DNA of 64,000 bases from Sphingomonas sp. CBMAI 2297 (GTDB lineage Bacteria; Pseudomonadota; Alphaproteobacteria; Sphingomonadales; Sphingomonadaceae). A model generated the notes under the pieces. The model was not told the origin of the DNA. It saw only the letters and a list, made by a program, of their open reading frames with translations, and did not search any database. Where the stretch lies: assembly GCF_029870595.1 (NCBI RefSeq), contig NZ_JAPDIR010000020.1, positions 34,388 through 98,387 of the forward strand. Direction: 5' to 3'. The position numbers and the translations under genes were made by a program. Positions 37,501-45,164 of the stretch are shown one piece after another; the first letter of the stretch is position 1, and the number at the start of each line of letters is the position of its first letter.

Positions 37501-39210
37501 CGCGGCGTGCCCGCCGGTCCCGACGATCGAGCCGCGGTTCGTCAGGCTCGAGTCATAATAGAGGACCACCGCCCGATCGCCGCGGATCACGCCGCCGGTG
37601 TCATTCAGGAAATTGCCGTACAGGCTGTCCAGGCTCACGGCGGTGCTGTTCTCGGACGTGTTCGAGATCGTGCCGCTGTTATAGCCCGAACCGGCCACGC
37701 TAACCGCGGTCGACACCTGCCCCTCGGCATGGATCGACCCGCGATTGGTGAAGCCATTTGCGTTCTCGGCGAGCCCGCCGCCTCTCGTGCGGATGCCGTA
37801 GAACGCCTCTCCGGAGAGATTGATCGTCGCGCCCGTGTCGTTGACGAAGCTGGTGCGGTAGTCATTGGCGTCGATCAGCGCGGTCGGGGCGTCGTTCTCG
37901 GGAGTCGATACGCCGGTGAAGTTCAGCGTGCCGCGATTGACGAAGGTCAGCGGCGCGCTGTTGCTGAAGTCGTTGTACGCCTTGATGGTGAGGCCGGCGT
38001 CCGATCCGGTGTAGGTGAGGTTGGCCAGGTTGGTGACGGTTCCGGGGCCGGACACGTCGAGGGCGCCGGTCAGGTTCTCGGCCGCGATGGTCACGTCGAG
38101 GTTGCAGCCGCACAGGTCGAGCCCGTAGCGCTCGAAGCCCGTCGGCAGCTGCCCGAAGGCGATCGTTCCCGAGCCGGTCATGCGGATGCCATAGGTGTCG
38201 ATGCCCGCGCCGCCATCGAGCGTGCCGCCGGGCATGCCGGCAAGGCCGGTCCCATTGCCCTCGCGCCAGAACTGGTCGTCGCCATCGCCCAGCGCGATGT
38301 TCCCCGTCACGCTGCCGCCGATCCGCTGGTAGAAGCGATCGCCATATTGGCCGAGCGCGAGGCCGCCGACGATCTGGCCGGCATTCTCCACCTCCGCTCG
38401 CCCGGTGACTCGAATGGCTGTGTCGCCGGCGCTGCGGATCACGCCCCCGGCCTTGTTCTGGAGCTCGAGATACAGGGCCGAGATCGCCGGTGCGGTGCCG
38501 CGCGCCTCGATCAGGCCATGATTGCGGATATCGCCCTGGTCGACGGCGATGGTCGCTTCGGCGGCCGAGTTGTTCGCGATGGCGCCGCGATTCTCGATGT
38601 CGAGATATTGGGCACGGATCGCCGAAACATCGCCCCCCTCGATCGTGCCGGCATTCGCGCCACCGGCCTCACGGACGTCGATGCCGCCTTCGATGCGGCC
38701 GGTGCCACGGTTGCGCAGCTCCAGCGAGGCGGAACGGGCACGCACGGCCGGGCCGTCGGTACCACGCACCAGGCCGCTATTGTCGAGCGTGATGAAACCG
38801 CCGGCATCGTCGCCCTGGCGCAGGGCGTTGCCGCCCGAAAGCGTGCCCGACCTGCCGATCTTCACCTCGAGACCCGCCGCGTCGGCGAGCAGGACCGCGG
38901 GCCCCTGGGAGAACACGCCGCCGTCGACGATCAGCCTGCCGCCGACATCGAAGCGCAGCGCCGGGCCCTCGGTCGCCTGGCTGCCGACGGTCGCGCCGGG
39001 CCGCACGGTGACGGTGCCCTCGGCCACGGCCATGACGAAAGGCGCCGATGCCCCCGTGCAGACGATCTGCGCGCCTTCGCCCGCGCATTGCGCGCGCGCC
39101 GCCGTCGAGGAAAGGGCGATGGCCAGCGTCGCCGCGCCCACGAACAGCGCGGCGCGGCCCTTGGCGCGAGGAAGAATCGAAATACGGGTCGGGAACGCGG
39201 TACGCGCCAT
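31570..39210 (-). CDS. Giant type V (classical) autotransporter adhesin, 2,546 aa
   Basis: A long signal peptide (1-40, ending ARA-Q) leads to a very large passenger predicted to be a beta-helix. It alternates 'NSGxI..TG.' turns with aspartate-rich loops such as LGAGDDRLVL, GGAGNDVLNL and GGGDDTLTM. These resemble RTX-like Ca-binding nonapeptides, in units of roughly 100 residues in the C-terminal half. The last ~280 residues form the translocator barrel (from GHVGFYGFAQGLYQEG to the terminal NAGLSIAF, ending in Phe). Two Cys pairs occur, at CGC and near the N-terminus. ATG 39210 is chosen because the signal peptide begins there. The gene lies 138 bp downstream of a glycosyltransferase gene on the same strand, which raises passenger glycosylation as a possibility. 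A role in adhesion or aggregation is inferred from the family. Confidence 0.9.
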   Translation of the reverse strand: MARTAFPTRISILPRAKGRAALFVGAATLAIALSSTAARAQCAGEGAQIVCTGASAPFVMAVAEGTVTVRPGATVGSQATEGPALRFDVGGRLIVDGGVFSQGPAVLLADAAGLEVKIGRSGTLSGGNALRQGDDAGGFITLDNSGLVRGTDGPAVRARSASLELRNRGTGRIEGGIDVREAGGANAGTIEGGDVSAIRAQYLDIENRGAIANNSAAEATIAVDQGDIRNHGLIEARGTAPAISALYLELQNKAGGVIRSAGDTAIRVTGRAEVENAGQIVGGLALGQYGDRFYQRIGGSVTGNIALGDGDDQFWREGNGTGLAGMPGGTLDGGAGIDTYGIRMTGSGTIAFGQLPTGFERYGLDLCGCNLDVTIAAENLTGALDVSGPGTVTNLANLTYTGSDAGLTIKAYNDFSNSAPLTFVNRGTLNFTGVSTPENDAPTALIDANDYRTSFVNDTGATINLSGEAFYGIRTRGGGLAENANGFTNRGSIHAEGQVSTAVSVAGSGYNSGTISNTSENSTAVSLDSLYGNFLNDTGGVIRGDRAVVLYYDSSLTNRGSIVGTGGHAAVSAYGTQNYNSPRLINEGEIRAGEGAAVEFYTQAPSGARVANKGTIVGDVVLGGTGSNMLWLAEGSSVQGNVSAGAGDDKLVVDIKRLGQNGSVDTGSLVTGTVNMGAGNNVLQARAGETQTFSVLQGKATGFSGGTIYEAAGAGTVLTLKGPADGTGGHYSYSGLLRVAGDGRVVLDMGFNNGGYDRPSIIVERDSTSSVFGEGGQGLDLVIAGAVNGGTAGIAVDATYARRVELFAQSGYIGISGGTALKTGAGTEVLISASTNLRKLGSAYGVLLEADGSTIMNRASIWEDSKDASAGNFGLGVDLRNGMFTNDRGNLGVGRVTMQGTGIRMENSVVHNSGDITSAHGNAIETTGYGVNRIVNYAAGLIQGHKTDNAAGTPGAAIVGGNADDIVENAGTITGHVLLGNGNDLYLATGGKVTGNLDMGGGDDTVLTRNGAALDVSGTVTGGAGIDAYGRSFTSSGTFDLATNVIPTDFELHGVEASGAQTEVTITSAATQTRGLRALGDGKVINNANFDIADDTLNAAIEVTDPRYDAQLDLVNNGTITSAVRGVYATGTLSSFTNTGTITARQNGLRVYRDYGIGAFTLNNSGRITSTGAGGVHVESYASDENGRSIDVTNSGQITSSADDGNGMRLLGEGGLVKLANTGTISAASRQSAGAHIVGQSFDVTNGGTIESTGRGGTGLLLTALGGAFGEDCLDEQQPVLVGKLVNSGRIAANGGGSSSGSSAAIATGVFAALLGNHGIVGMTNAAGGTIEATGGVSTALMVAGLEDEGYGSTGVDAALRLFELDNLGTIRGGADTVLQGDSNFDAGGMDLHAPGDDTTQTYVIAGGIQTINTTDKIRNLAGGTIIGNVDLGAGDDVFENYGTLQGDLRLGDGNDTFVYAAAGIFTGTAYGGEGTDTLLVDVTGGGTVNFDQFRGFETLGQRGTGSITIRGTADLDTLNMAGSNVTVAAGTRFQTQGATALAGSDAAESVTVSGAIGGSLAMGGGNDTVTLNAGGVVEGNIDLGAGNDRLVLAGGTVTGLIDGGEGIDTVAFEITQDTSDLPNVINFESLDVSGNARLTIGMNQDFDTVTLRNGADLTVNPGTGDHHIGNIIGDDSAQSVILNTALTGGVSLGGGDDTLTMILNGTLSGMLDGGAGNDVLNLNLTGDSRIAGGITSFETINVAGGSSLTLGGTIAADQTLNFDEHDNQLIVDGGSILGTVNGGAGHDALIFNTLADQTATLATARILNFEDIVARGAGNLAISGNGTYQTISVEEGNLTVAAGSTVTAEQTSFGAANNVLTLASGATLSGAIDGGDGIDRLVLNQAANTVRRLSSVNATGFEQLESGDAGELIVDRDAQFDTVDLFGARLTVAAGSTLTTPALTGNDGANNLNVQGTLAGNVALGAGDDRLTLGRANAITGTASGGTGYDTLEFNTQGTYAAPTAWNGQGFTEFEAFNVAGGVVSLTGNISYDTVSVTGGRLIGQAGTTITSAKTIVVSHGATFGTAGTVNANIEVRGTLSPGASPGTMTVNGNVLFTNGSNLLLEMAPTGSDRLNISGTMNIQPGATLDITGILQSTPGGALDLVVAQGGITGGFTTINKSETVFGFVATRGNRIQLVGEFQNDAAFGANVRDSIRYANAVLGGGQMVQTFTTALPALVETNGASRAAGFAQLSAEAYAAADQASIENGLAVADAMRALENGGKGHVGFYGFAQGLYQEGALQGNAGTGAHDLRSDSRGLLGGFGWGFSETARVNAFAGTLSTSQTVEGLGATTRLEGMQVGVSASAELGGLALRGLVAYDLSQAKTRRAVPGGTATSRYDLGGFVADLSAGYQVALGSARITPRVGLTYVEGGRNHVTEGGSGFALEVVKNTGNALFGDAALGVSFDLGGITPWAEAGIRHQFSGDNGRASASYAAANAGGLMSALAAERGNTMAHLALGVAAPVSKGVRLNLSYSGEYGSGVGNKFGDVTRHSVNAGLSIAF

Positions 39211-39348
39211 GATGCTGCTCCAATGCCGGAAGTGCCGGCCCGGATGTGCGCGCCAGCGTGAACAGCAAGGGCAGATGCCGATGTTCGAAAAGGAGTGCCA
39301 ACCCTTTAATTGCACAGCGGAATGCAACTTCACGCCACTGTGCAGTTT

Positions 39349-40524
39349 TCAGCCGGGCATTCCCGCCAGGATGTTCTGGACCAGCAGCCGGGTCATCGCG
39401 CTCGCCGAATGATTGCCATGGCGGGCCGCCACTTGGGCGGCCTGCCGGCGCAGGTCATCGTCGCCGGCGGCGCGGCGCAGCGCCTCCCGCACGGCATCGG
39501 CGCCGGCGGACACGGCCTGGGACCGCGCGACGCCGGCGAGGCGCAGCCGATAGGTGAGCAGCAGCGATTCCAGCGTATCGGGCAGGAGCAGCTGCGGCAC
39601 GCCCGTGGCGAGCATGCTCGCCGACGCGCCATAGCCGCCCCGGCCGACATAGAGCGCCGCTCCCCGCCCCGTCGCGGCGAGATCGATGGGCGCGGCGCTG
39701 TACCGGATGTTGGGCGGCAGCGCCTCGCCGGGCGGACTCGCCGAATGCCAGAGCACCGGCCAGCCCAATCCGCCGAGCGCCTGCGCCACCACCGTGCTGC
39801 CGGCCCGGTCGAACGGCAGGTAGACGAGCGTGCGCGGCCCCTCCCCCCGGGGCCATTCGGGACGGGCGTCCGCTGCGATGCCGATCAGGGGGCCGTAATA
39901 GAGGCTCGTCCCGTCGGGCCCATGATGGTCGAGCTCGGCCCAGGCGAGCGAATGGAGCGGCGCCCCCGCGAGCAGCTCGCCCAGCCCGGCGAGCGCGGGC
40001 GCGCCGAAATGGCGGCAGACCTCCCGCACCGCCTGGTCCGCGGGTTGCCGTGCCGCGGCAAGTTCGGCGGGGTGGTGCCTGCCCCAGGGCTGCAGGCTCG
40101 CGCCCGCGTCGCGCGCGCGGGGCGCCACGAAGGTCGGGCCGAGCCTGTGCGCGGGAAGCCCGGCGACATGCGCCGCCAGCAGGGACATGGGGGCATGCTC
40201 CACGAGCAGCGCGCCCGGCTCCAGGCGCTCGAAGACATCCAGCCATTGCCGGACCAGGGGAACGGCGCCGGCCGCATCGGTCAGCCCGCCCGCCGCGAGC
40301 ACCTGGCCATAGGTCAGCGTCTCCCGCCGGGGCGCCGGGCCGGCGAAGCGCGGGCCCGGCACCACCAGATCGAAGGCGTCGCGCTCGAGCCTGAGCGCGG
40401 TCTGCGGGGTACGCGCCGCCAATGCCAGATGATGCCCGCCCGCGCGCAACGCGCGGCAGACGGGCGCGAGGGTGGCGACATGGCCATATCCCAGCCCGAG
40501 TTCCCAGGTGGCGAGCAACCGCAT
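39349..40524 (-). CDS. GT-B fold glycosyltransferase (GT1/UGT-like)
   Basis: The 391-residue cytoplasmic protein starts with MRLLATWELGLGYGHVATLAPV, the Gly-rich N-terminal loop typical of UGT/MurG-like enzymes. In the C-terminal half, ALYVGRGGYGASASMLATGVPQLLLP matches the donor-binding 'HgGxGt...G.P.l..P' signature, but with Arg where the family has His. The middle (TLVYLPFDRAGSTVVAQALG) is the start of the second Rossmann domain. It therefore transfers a sugar from a nucleotide donor to an unknown acceptor. ATG 40524 is chosen for its GGGAGA at 5 nt. Neighbours are the autotransporter downstream on the same strand and a divergent TetR regulator 186 bp away. Confidence 0.75.
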   Translation of the reverse strand: MRLLATWELGLGYGHVATLAPVCRALRAGGHHLALAARTPQTALRLERDAFDLVVPGPRFAGPAPRRETLTYGQVLAAGGLTDAAGAVPLVRQWLDVFERLEPGALLVEHAPMSLLAAHVAGLPAHRLGPTFVAPRARDAGASLQPWGRHHPAELAAARQPADQAVREVCRHFGAPALAGLGELLAGAPLHSLAWAELDHHGPDGTSLYYGPLIGIAADARPEWPRGEGPRTLVYLPFDRAGSTVVAQALGGLGWPVLWHSASPPGEALPPNIRYSAAPIDLAATGRGAALYVGRGGYGASASMLATGVPQLLLPDTLESLLLTYRLRLAGVARSQAVSAGADAVREALRRAAGDDDLRRQAAQVAARHGNHSASAMTRLLVQNILAGMPG

Positions 40525-40710
40525 GCAATCTCCCGGACCGGACCGGCGCAATCCCGCACCCTAGCCGCGACCGGGCGCCGAGGCACAGCCGCCTTTACTT
40601 CCCACTGGCGTGCAATCCCGTCGCGAGGCGGACGGCTTCCGTCGCAGCCGATGCGGCATGGCCGGGCCCGATTGCGCATGGGCGCGGCCAGCGTTGAAAA
40701 GGGGGCAGCC

Positions 40711-41364
40711 ATGTTCATTGTCGGGGACATCCATCCGGAGACTTCCGCGCCCCGCAGCCGGCGCGACAATCGCGCCGCGATCCTGCACGCCGGCCGCGCG
40801 CTGTTCGCGCGCCACGGCGTTGCCGGCGTCACCTTCGAGCAGATCGCGTGCGAAGCACGGCTGACGCGCCGGACGATCTACAACCACTTCGCCAATGTGG
40901 ACGATCTGTTCCTGGGCGTGGTCCACCAGACGCTGCGGCAGCTGAAGGCGCAGATGCCCGCCGCGCCGCCGGCCGAGCAGCAGCTGCACGCCGGGCTGAC
41001 CCGGTTCATGCGGGACTTGTTCGGGCTGTTCGCCAGCCCCTGCTTCTCCGATCTCCATCTGGCGCTGGTCCGCCACGGCAATGATCGCCCGGACCTGCGC
41101 AGCGCCTTTGCGCGCGAGCTCCTCGAGCCGCTGCACGCCGGCCTGGCCGGCTATCTCGGTGCGCGGCGTGCCCGCGACTTCCACCGGGATCCGCAACGCA
41201 GCGCCCGCGAAATCGTCGCGATCATGCTCGGCCTCGCCGAAACGTCGCGCCTGCTCGGCCGCACCGGCGAGGAGGCGATCCGCCACGCGCTTCCCCTGAT
41301 CGGCGCCCTGGCCCAGGCGCTCGCCCAGACGCAGCAACAGAATCCGCTCTGCCGGGTGGCCTGA
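40711..41364 (+). CDS. TetR/AcrR-family transcriptional regulator
   Basis: The 217-residue protein has an N-terminal TetR HTH (about 15-65: NRAAILHAGRALFARHGVAG, FEQIACEARLTRRTIYNHFA). A helical ligand-binding domain follows, ending with ALAQTQQQNP. The start at 40711 is preceded by AAAAGGGGG. It is divergent from the glycosyltransferase gene with 186 bp between starts, the usual layout for a repressor controlling its neighbour. I see no clean palindrome in that gap. The ligand is unknown. Confidence 0.9.
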   Translation: MFIVGDIHPETSAPRSRRDNRAAILHAGRALFARHGVAGVTFEQIACEARLTRRTIYNHFANVDDLFLGVVHQTLRQLKAQMPAAPPAEQQLHAGLTRFMRDLFGLFASPCFSDLHLALVRHGNDRPDLRSAFARELLEPLHAGLAGYLGARRARDFHRDPQRSAREIVAIMLGLAETSRLLGRTGEEAIRHALPLIGALAQALAQTQQQNPLCRVA

Positions 41365-41451
41365 GCCGCCACCCGGCCCCGGCACGGCGCCGGCGCGGCG
41401 GCAAGGCCCGCGAATCGCTCCCGCACATCACCGGCAGGGTATCCCGGAACG

Positions 41452-41475
41452 AAAAAAGCCCGCATTTCTGCGGGC
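41452..41475 (-). terminator. Rho-independent terminator of the tRNA-Ala gene
   Basis: On the minus strand GCCCGC-AGAAAT-GCGGGC is followed by a run of six T, starting 18 bp after the tRNA CCA end. Confidence 0.85.
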
Positions 41476-41492
41476 TCATTTCATCGGGGGAA

Positions 41493-41568
41493 TGGTGGAG
41501 CCGAGGGGGATCGAACCCCTGACCTTCGCAATGCCATTGCGACGCTCTCCCAGCTGAGCTACGGCCCC
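41493..41568 (-). tRNA. tRNA-Ala (anticodon GGC)
   Basis: Read on the minus strand, the 76-nt gene folds into a cloverleaf. The acceptor GGGGCCG pairs with CGGCTCC, with one G-U. The D-arm is GCTC/GAGC. The anticodon arm TCGCA-ATGGCAT-TGCGA carries anticodon GGC. The T-arm is AGGGG-TTCGATC-CCCCT. The CCA end is encoded. It reads GCC (and GCU) codons. Confidence 0.96.
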
Positions 41569-41650
41569 AAACCCCGGGAAGACGGGCCCTCTAGAAGGGC
41601 TCCGCGGGTCTGGCAAGGACCTTTTTTCGGTCCCTGCCGATTTCCCCGAA

Positions 41651-41968
41651 TTATTGCTCTTCGTCGTCGCCGCCGGTCTCGACGCCCAGGTCGTCGTCGC
41701 CGCCCAGATCGACGTCGTCGTCCGCCGAGGGCTCCTCGTCGTCGTCGCCGATGTCCAGATCCTCGTCACCCAGATCGGAATCCTCCGCCTCGGGCTTCTC
41801 GGTCTTCACCGCCTCGAAGGGCAGCGGCTGCTTGGACTTCAGGATCGGCTCCGGATCCCAGGAGAACCCGCAGCTGATGCAGGTCACCGGCTCGTCCTTG
41901 GTCAGATCGTAGAAGCGCGTTCCGCACTTCGGGCACGCGCGCTTCGTGCCCCATTCGGGCTTCACCAT
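41651..41968 (-). CDS. FYDLN-acid / TIGR02300 family protein
   Basis: The 105-residue protein has an N-terminal zinc-ribbon-like domain with two Cys pairs (ACPKCGTRFYDL and VTCISCGF) and the signature FYDLTKDEPVTC. A strongly acidic tail (from about residue 60, dominated by Asp/Glu) follows. The family is restricted to alphaproteobacteria and has no known reaction. It is divergent from aroA, its usual neighbour in this group, which supports the housekeeping nature of the region. Confidence 0.92.
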   Translation of the reverse strand: MVKPEWGTKRACPKCGTRFYDLTKDEPVTCISCGFSWDPEPILKSKQPLPFEAVKTEKPEAEDSDLGDEDLDIGDDDEEPSADDDVDLGGDDDLGVETGGDDEEQ

Positions 41969-42069
41969 GTGTTGCCTCTTCGCCTTTCAAATCTTGGATT
42001 TCGGGAACAGGTCCCGGAAAGTGGGAGGCGCCTTGCCATGCCGCAAGGGCGCTGTCAAAGCCGCGCGTC

Positions 42070-43395
42070 ATGTCCGCCTCTCCTCCCCGCCCGCTCGGCG
42101 TCTCCGCCCGTGGTCCCCTGAAGGGCCGTGTCACTGTCCCCGGCGACAAGTCGATCAGCCATCGCTCGCTGATGTTCTCGGCGCTCGCCGTCGGCGAAAG
42201 CCGGATCGAGGGGCTGCTCGAGGGCGAGGACGTGCTCGCCACCGCCGCCGCGATGCGCGCGATGGGCGCGACGATCACGCGCGGCGACGATGGCGCATGG
42301 ACCGTGAGCGGCGTCGGCGTCGGCGGGCTGCTCCAGCCCGAGACTGCGCTCGACATGGGCAATTCGGGCACTTCGACCCGGCTGCTGATGGGCCTGGTCG
42401 CCAGCCATCGGATCACGGTGACCTTCACCGGCGACGCCTCGCTCTCCAGCCGCCCGATGGGCCGCGCGATCGAGCCGCTCGGCCAGATGGGCGCGGAGAT
42501 CACCGCGAGCCCGGGCGGACGGCTCCCCTTGATGCTGCGGGGCATCAATCCCGCCGTGCCGATCACCTACACGCTGCCGGTGGCCTCGGCGCAGGTGAAG
42601 TCGGCGGTGCTGCTCGCCGGGCTCAACACGCCCGGCATCACCCGGGTGATCGAGCCGGTGCCGACTCGCGACCATAGCGAGCGCATGCTGCGCGGCTTCG
42701 GCGCCGAGCTGACCGTGGAGGACGGCCCCGAGGGCAAGATCATCTCGATCCGCGGCGAGGCGGAACTGAAGCCCCAGCACATCGTCGTGCCCGGCGACCC
42801 CTCCTCGGCCGGCTTCTGGATGGTCGCCGCGTCGATCGTGCCGGGATCGGACATCACCATCGCCAATGTCTGCATGAACCCGACCCGCACCGGCCTGATC
42901 CAGGCATTGCGGATGATGGGGGCATCGATCGAGGCGCTGGACCCGCGCGAGGTGGGCGGCGAGCCGGTCGCCGATCTGCGCGTGCGCCATGCCCCGCTAA
43001 AGGCGATCGAAGTGCCGCCCGAGCTCGCGCCCAGCATGATCGACGAATATCCGATCCTGTTCGTCGCCGCCGCGGTCGCCGAGGGGCGGACGGTCGCGCG
43101 CGGCGCGCACGAGCTGCGCGTCAAGGAATCGGACCGGATCGCGACGATGCGCGCGGCGCTCGAAGCCAATGGCGTCGTCCTCGAGGAGTTCGAGGACGGC
43201 CTTGCCATCACCGGCACTGGCGGCGCGCCGATCCCGGGCGGCGGCGGCGCGTTCACCAAACTCGACCACCGTATCGCGATGAGCATGGCGGTCGCCGGCC
43301 TCGCCGCCGCCGCGCCCATCGCGATCGACGATGTCGCGCCGGTGCAGACCAGCTATCCCGGTTTTTTCGACGTGCTCGACAGCCTCGTCGCATGA
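42070..43395 (+). CDS. aroA: 3-phosphoshikimate 1-carboxyvinyltransferase (EPSP synthase)
   Basis: The 441-residue enzyme joins shikimate-3-phosphate and phosphoenolpyruvate in the shikimate pathway to aromatic amino acids. Diagnostic motifs are PGDKSISHRSLMF near the N-terminus (Lys/Ser/Arg ligands), LDMGNSGTSTRLLMG, LPVASAQVKSAVLLAGL, and RVKESDRI with DDHR-like KLDHRIAMS near the end. It covers the full family length. Sequence around GNSGTS and the missing GNAGTA suggest the class II form found in alphaproteobacteria, which tends to be glyphosate tolerant; that is a family inference. It overlaps the next gene by 4 nt (ATGA). Confidence 0.96.
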   Translation: MSASPPRPLGVSARGPLKGRVTVPGDKSISHRSLMFSALAVGESRIEGLLEGEDVLATAAAMRAMGATITRGDDGAWTVSGVGVGGLLQPETALDMGNSGTSTRLLMGLVASHRITVTFTGDASLSSRPMGRAIEPLGQMGAEITASPGGRLPLMLRGINPAVPITYTLPVASAQVKSAVLLAGLNTPGITRVIEPVPTRDHSERMLRGFGAELTVEDGPEGKIISIRGEAELKPQHIVVPGDPSSAGFWMVAASIVPGSDITIANVCMNPTRTGLIQALRMMGASIEALDPREVGGEPVADLRVRHAPLKAIEVPPELAPSMIDEYPILFVAAAVAEGRTVARGAHELRVKESDRIATMRAALEANGVVLEEFEDGLAITGTGGAPIPGGGGAFTKLDHRIAMSMAVAGLAAAAPIAIDDVAPVQTSYPGFFDVLDSLVA

Positions 43396-44375
43396 GGCTC
43401 GGCCGTCGCGCCTTTCTGGGCGGGATGGCCGCCGGCACCCTGGCCCTCCCCGCCTGGGCCGGGCCGCGCGACGAGATCCTGTTCAAGCCCGACCGGGAGC
43501 TGATGGTCCCGGTCGAGGGCGGCAGCGTCTATGTGCGGGTGAACGGCAACCTCAAGGGCCCGCGCCCGCCGCTGATCTATGCGCATGGCGGCCCCGGCGG
43601 CGATCATTCGGGGCTACTTCCCCTCACTGCCCTGGCGAGCGAGCGCGCGGTGATCCTGTGGGACCAGCTCGACAGCGGCCGCTCGGACGCGCCGCTCGAT
43701 CCGAAGAACTGGCGGGTCGAGCGCTTCGTCGACGAGATCGACCGGATTCGCGACGCGCTCGGCATCGCGCGCTGGCATGTCGGCGGCGGCAGCTGGGGCG
43801 GCACGCTGGCGATCGAATATGGCGCGCGCCGCCGTCCGGGCACGGCGAGCCTGATCGTCCAGTCGCCGCTGGTGTCCACCAGGAGCTGGATCGCCGACGC
43901 CGATCTCCTGCGTTCCCGGATGCCCGCCGAGGCGCGCGCCACGCTGGAGAAATGCGACACCGCCGCGCCGCCGCCGGCCCAGGCCTGCGAGGCGGCGACC
44001 TGGGACTTCTATCGCCGCCACGTCATCCGCTCGCAGCGCGCCGACGGCATCGCCGCCTATCGCGCCCGGGCGCCGCGCGATGCCGGCGACACGCTCTACC
44101 AGCGCATGTGGGGCAAGGCCGAGTTCGTCTCGACCGGCACGCTGCGCAACTATGACGGCGAGCCCCTGCTCGCGAAGCTCGACGGCCCGCGCACCTTGTT
44201 CGTCTGCGGCGAATATGACGAGGCGCGGCCGGAGACGGTGGCGAAGTTCGCCGCGCGCGTGCCCGGCGCGACGTTCAGGGAAGTGATGGGATCGGCGCAC
44301 TCGATCCTGTCCGACCGGCCTGAAGCCTATCTCGCCCTGCTGCGCGCGTGGATGGCACGCCACGACGCCGCCTGA
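43392..44375 (+). CDS. Exported proline-iminopeptidase-like alpha/beta hydrolase
   Basis: The 327-residue protein carries an N-terminal twin-Arg type leader (MRLGRRAFLGGMAAGTLALPAWAG), so Tat export to the periplasm is likely. The alpha/beta-hydrolase core has the oxyanion signature YAHGGPGGDHS, a WDQLDSGRSD strand, and the nucleophile elbow GGGSWGGTLA typical of S33 prolyl aminopeptidases. The acid is likely in FVCGEYDE and the final His is in GSAHSIL. It sits between aroA and cmk with a 4-nt overlap to aroA, an unusual insertion in this otherwise conserved cluster. The substrate may be N-terminal proline or another amide/ester. Confidence 0.85.
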   Translation: MRLGRRAFLGGMAAGTLALPAWAGPRDEILFKPDRELMVPVEGGSVYVRVNGNLKGPRPPLIYAHGGPGGDHSGLLPLTALASERAVILWDQLDSGRSDAPLDPKNWRVERFVDEIDRIRDALGIARWHVGGGSWGGTLAIEYGARRRPGTASLIVQSPLVSTRSWIADADLLRSRMPAEARATLEKCDTAAPPPAQACEAATWDFYRRHVIRSQRADGIAAYRARAPRDAGDTLYQRMWGKAEFVSTGTLRNYDGEPLLAKLDGPRTLFVCGEYDEARPETVAKFAARVPGATFREVMGSAHSILSDRPEAYLALLRAWMARHDAA

Positions 44376-44435
44376 ACGCGGATTTGCATCCGAATCGCTT
44401 GACGGCGCGCCCATGTGCCGCGAACGCTCGGACAT

Positions 44436-45074
44436 ATGATCATCGCAGTCGACGGACCGGCAGCCTCGGGTAAGGGCACCATCGCGCGCGCCCTGGCGCA
44501 GCATTACGGGTTGCCGCATCTCGATACCGGCCTGCTCTATCGCGCCGTCGCCGCCACGGTCCTGCGCGAGGAGCTGGATCCGGCCAGGGAAGCCGATGCG
44601 GTCTCCGCCTGCAGTTTCGAGGATTATCTGCTCGACGATCCCTGGCTGCGCTCCGACGAGGTGGGCAAGGCCGCGTCTGTCGTGTCCGCCCATCCGCTGG
44701 TGCGCGCCGCCCTGTTGAATCGCCAGAAGAAGTTCGCGCGCCAGCCCGGCGGCGCGGTGCTCGACGGGCGCGATATCGGCACGGTCATCGCGCCCGATGC
44801 GGACGTGAAGCTCTTCGTCAAGGCGACGCCGATGATCCGCGCCCAGCGCCGCCACCTGGAGCTGCGCAAGCACGGCGTGCTCACCAGCCTCGACAAGGTG
44901 CTGGCGGACATCCGGGCCCGCGACGAGCGCGACTCCAAGCGAACCGAGGCGCCGATGACCCAGGCCAGCGACGCAGCGCTGCTCGACACGAGCTTCCTCT
45001 CGATCGACGCCGCCGTGCAGCGCGCGATCGCGATCGTCGAGAGCAAGACGAACCCGATCCACGCTTCCGGCTGA
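44436..45074 (+). CDS. cmk: Cytidylate kinase
   Basis: The 212-residue enzyme phosphorylates CMP/dCMP with ATP. The P-loop GPAASGKGT lies at residues 7-15, and HLDTGLLYRAVA and LDGRDIGTVIAPDADVKLFV are the CMP-binding signatures. LRKRDERDSKR-type lid residues appear as IRARDERDSKRTEAPM. ATG 44436 is chosen over upstream in-frame codons because the conserved MIIAVDGPAASGKG start falls there; its ribosome-binding site is weak. It precedes rpsA as in most proteobacteria. Confidence 0.95.
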   Translation: MIIAVDGPAASGKGTIARALAQHYGLPHLDTGLLYRAVAATVLREELDPAREADAVSACSFEDYLLDDPWLRSDEVGKAASVVSAHPLVRAALLNRQKKFARQPGGAVLDGRDIGTVIAPDADVKLFVKATPMIRAQRRHLELRKHGVLTSLDKVLADIRARDERDSKRTEAPMTQASDAALLDTSFLSIDAAVQRAIAIVESKTNPIHASG

Positions 45075-45164
45075 CGCGGCGCCCTGGGGCCAGTCGATAT
45101 TCAGCTCCGCCCCTTCCGTTCCCGGCGGCGAGGGACGGAAGCTGCATGTCGAAGCCTGTCCCCT

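Noticed and set aside
31570..39210. RTX toxin interpretation of the Gly-Asp repeats
   Set aside because: No RTX type I secretion signal or transporter is present; a type V barrel ends the protein.
31603..39261. A 2,552-codon plus-strand frame
   Set aside because: It is antisense to the autotransporter gene and shows only low-complexity Arg/Ala/Asp sequence; the sense protein has a signal peptide, passenger and barrel.
41612..41638. Terminator for the FYDLN-acid gene
   Set aside because: GGACC-type arms form a stem, but the T-run lies in the loop and not after the stem, so it does not fit a rho-independent terminator.
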